The notes beneath the pieces were generated by a model. That model made no database searches, was not told where the DNA came from, and worked only from the letters and a program-made list of their open reading frames with translations. Shown here in pieces: positions 61,801-64,000 of a DNA stretch of 64,000 nucleotides. The stretch lies in contig VXBA01005040.1 of the NCBI GenBank assembly GCA_013399895.1, forward strand, positions 620,001 to 684,000, read 5' to 3'. How positions within the stretch are numbered: the stretch's first letter is position 1; each line of letters begins with the position of its first letter. The position numbers and the translations under genes are program-made. Origin of the DNA: Serilophus lunatus. Taxonomy: Eukaryota; Chordata; Aves; Passeriformes; Eurylaimidae.

Positions 61801-64000
61801 AAAACACAGATCTACTGAAACAGCCATTAATCAGTGATTTAAACAGAAAGGGCTTTCAGACATTCTCCACCTGGGTTTAATATCAGTTTATGATTCAGGC
61901 AGTGGTTTAGTTTTTGAAAATCAGTAGATGGATCATGAGCAATGAAATGCACAAAGTCAAACAGCTTTTCCAAGCTTCTAGTTATAATCAGTAATGAAAC
62001 CTGAATATCCTCGATATTCCTATAAGCCCCAAATTCCTCTGAAATCCTTATCAAAATTCTCTTTCCTAATGGCTGTGGCTTAAGTGAATGTTTTGTGTAA
62101 TTATTTCCCACTTCAGCAGCCTCCAGCATCCCCTTGTTCACATAGCACAACACACAGAAAAGCCAACCAGGCTTTGTGCCTTTCCACCATTTCTCCTCAA
62201 ATAAAGAATCCATACATAAATTCCGGGAAAAGAGTTCTATGATAAAAAAGTTAGTTTATGTTAACATTTTAAGCAATGATTTGCACATAATAACCAAAAT
62301 GAGAGCTGAGCTGAAGCAGTTTCTGAATGCAGATGTTTCAAAAGTGAATGTAAAATAACACAGAGTGGATTTGTGGTGGCCTTGGGGAAAAAAAGCGAAA
62401 CATTTCTGACAGTGATGGTGTAGCATATTTCTTATGTTGTTTTCTCTTTTTCTTTTCTTGCCATCATCAAGTTTCACTCAAGGTAAAAATTTCCATCTCT
62501 TGATGTAACAGGGAGATAGGCATTAGTGAAAAAACAGGGAAGATGAGCAGGTACAGGCACATGGCATTGAAAGGGACTCCCAAAGTCATCAAGCCCAGCT
62601 GCTGCTCCAGGCATAAGCATCGTGCAGCCACTTCCATGACTCAGTGGAGCTACTGAGGTGTGCTCATAACCCTCATGTGAACCTCTCCCACTCACATTAT
62701 ACCTCAGGAGGAGATAGTTTCCCCTGAGCCGCAGCATCCCAAGTGTGAGACCATATAATTTCCTGAAATTCATCCATGATCTCCGTGTACCTGCCTATTC
62801 ATGAGCTGTCCTTTTTAAATAAATGCTTACCCCACTCCCTTTCCAGGTATTCATTCCCTAATGCATCCACAGTCATCTATCCCACCTGCCCTGAGCACTT
62901 GTGTCAGAAGTGAAAGCACACCTGGCTTTCTCTTCTCTCCTGACCACCTTGGTGGAAAACTTTTACTCATCCCAGGTGGTCTCTGCTCATCCCATCATCT
63001 CCAACACTCCAGTTGGCCTCCCATGCCCTCATACCATTTCAGCTGGCAATTTTCACTGTGTCAAGAATTCTCTCTTTTGAGCAAACTGTTCTGGTGAGCC
63101 CTCTGGTTTGTTGGGTTTGAGGTGCTGCCTTTTTCTGCAATATTGCCTGAAATGTTCAGCTCTGCTGGAAAAAATGTTGGTGTACTTCTGTGACATTTCC
63201 TGGGCTGCTTGCCTGGAAGGCTCTTCTCAATATCACACTCTGCCCGCGGGAAAGGAAGGAGCTGACAAGCCTTGAGGAGGGAGAGGAGCTGGCACTGGGG
63301 GTGGGGTGGAAGGAGGAAGGCTGAGGTGAGAGAGAGGAGGAGAAGGAGGGTCTGTCATCAGCCCCCCTGCCCAAGAGGTGCCTTCCAGCCTCACCAGGAG
63401 TTAAAATGTTCTAAGCCCTCAGCCAGCATGTCAAAGGAAAAGAAAAAGAAGGGACCTACTTTGGTTTCTTCAAAAGAGCCAGAGATTCACTCAGTGCTGC
63501 TGGTGCAAAAGAAGACAGCATTTTTACCTGGAGCAATTTTCCATGAGACTTCTTTTCATCTCCAACCAAAACTCACCATACTAATGCTTTCTTTGCTCCC
63601 CCCACTTTTCACAAGCTCTGTTTCCTCACTCGCCCTTTATATTCTAGTCTTGCATAGAAACATCTCTCTGGCAAAGCATGGGTTATTTTTATATCTCCCA
63701 AAGGTGCAAAGCATAAAAAATCACAGTCCAAGGCCTCATTTCTCCTGCCTTGTTAACTTCTCTAACCATGGTTTAAGCAGCTCTAGGGGAACAGCCTCCA
63801 GATCCTGCAGCCTGGCCAGAGCTGTTACCTGAGTCTATCCTCCTGAATTATTGCTCGTAGACCCTCTGTAAGCACCTTCTGCCACCTCAAGCAGTGCTTC
63901 TAAATCCCTGACAGCATATTTCTGTGCTTCCAGATCACCCAGCCATGTGACACACTCCAGATGAGACAGGGACATCCAAATGCTTTGGACAAGGAGTTAA
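61801..64000. other. unique non-coding DNA, purine-rich near 63.3 kb
   Basis: No gene recognised with confidence. A weak CR1-like phrase occurs at 62.56-62.60 kb. A purine-rich, GC-richer patch at 63.25-63.36 kb opens the longest ORF of the window, listed separately. The window ends inside unremarkable sequence. Confidence 0.5.
63272..63832 (+). other. longest open reading frame (186 codons), unrecognised
   Basis: The N-terminal part is Arg/Glu-rich because it translates a purine-rich tract, and a second Met at about 63430 starts MSKEKKKKGPTLVSS. The middle contains a hydrophobic stretch (LTILMLSLLPPLFTSSVSSL). I recognise no domain, see no upstream promoter, and find no obvious splice-bounded structure. 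At this base composition one frame of roughly 140 codons is expected by chance in 64 kb, so 186 is only mildly unusual. Most likely not a gene. Confidence 0.12.

Noticed and set aside
62540..62720. Possible CR1 or LTR fragment (GAAAGGGACTCCCAAAGTCA)
   Set aside because: The phrase recalls a CR1 3' end, but the octamers and the downstream core are missing, so I could not support the call.
1..64000. CRISPR array, phage, operon or other prokaryotic system
   Set aside because: No regularly spaced repeats, no dense co-directional genes, and abundant avian CR1 elements show the DNA is from a bird nuclear genome.

Overview
This is almost certainly a piece of a bird nuclear chromosome. The decisive evidence is at least fourteen copies of the avian CR1 LINE, on both strands, recognisable by the conserved 3' region and the terminal ATTCTGTGATTCTGTG-type octamer repeat. 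Each CR1 copy is 5'-truncated, in several diverged subfamilies. The rest is AT-rich single-copy DNA with simple repeats (AAAGG, GT, AAC, CATA, AT) and CpG depletion outside a few blocks. Nothing looks bacterial, phage or plasmid: there are no operons, ribosome-binding sites, rRNA, tRNA or CRISPR arrays. The exact species cannot be read from this sequence; a neoavian bird, perhaps a passerine, would fit.

I find no host protein-coding gene or recognisable exon. Open reading frames are short, overlap on both strands, and contain no domain I recognise. The only reading frames with a recognisable protein signature are dead tails of CR1 ORF2 (24.2-23.9 kb minus, 29.5 kb plus, 51.0-51.3 kb plus, 56.1-56.3 kb plus). 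The longest ORF (186 codons, 63.3-63.8 kb) is unrecognised and probably chance. The window is therefore an intergenic gene desert or the inside of a large intron.

Layout. 1-5.8 kb: unique DNA with a poly(A) run, an ORF-rich block of unknown origin (2.8-3.8 kb) and a CpG-retaining block (4.56-4.99 kb). 5.8-20 kb: three CR1 copies, an imperfect inverted repeat bracketing microsatellites at 12.4-12.7 kb, a perfect 17-unit AAAGG repeat at 15.5 kb and a forkhead-type palindrome at 16.2 kb. 20-30 kb: four CR1 copies, one of them (29.5 kb) lacking its 3' end. 30-36 kb: unique DNA with blocks that read like conserved non-coding regulatory DNA. 36.1-36.8 kb: a very degraded older CR1/L3-like LINE. 38-50 kb: two CR1 copies and a perfect 22-bp palindrome. 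50-52.4 kb: three CR1 copies in alternating orientation plus another old LINE remnant. 52-64 kb: mostly unique DNA, a G-rich CR1 at 56 kb and a last CR1 at 61.5 kb.

No new multi-gene system is visible. The most useful leads are the two old LINE remnants, the inverted repeat at 12.4/12.6 kb, the 22-bp palindrome, and several enhancer-like blocks that a cross-species alignment would test directly. All family assignments rest on reading the sequence against remembered consensus features, not on a database search.
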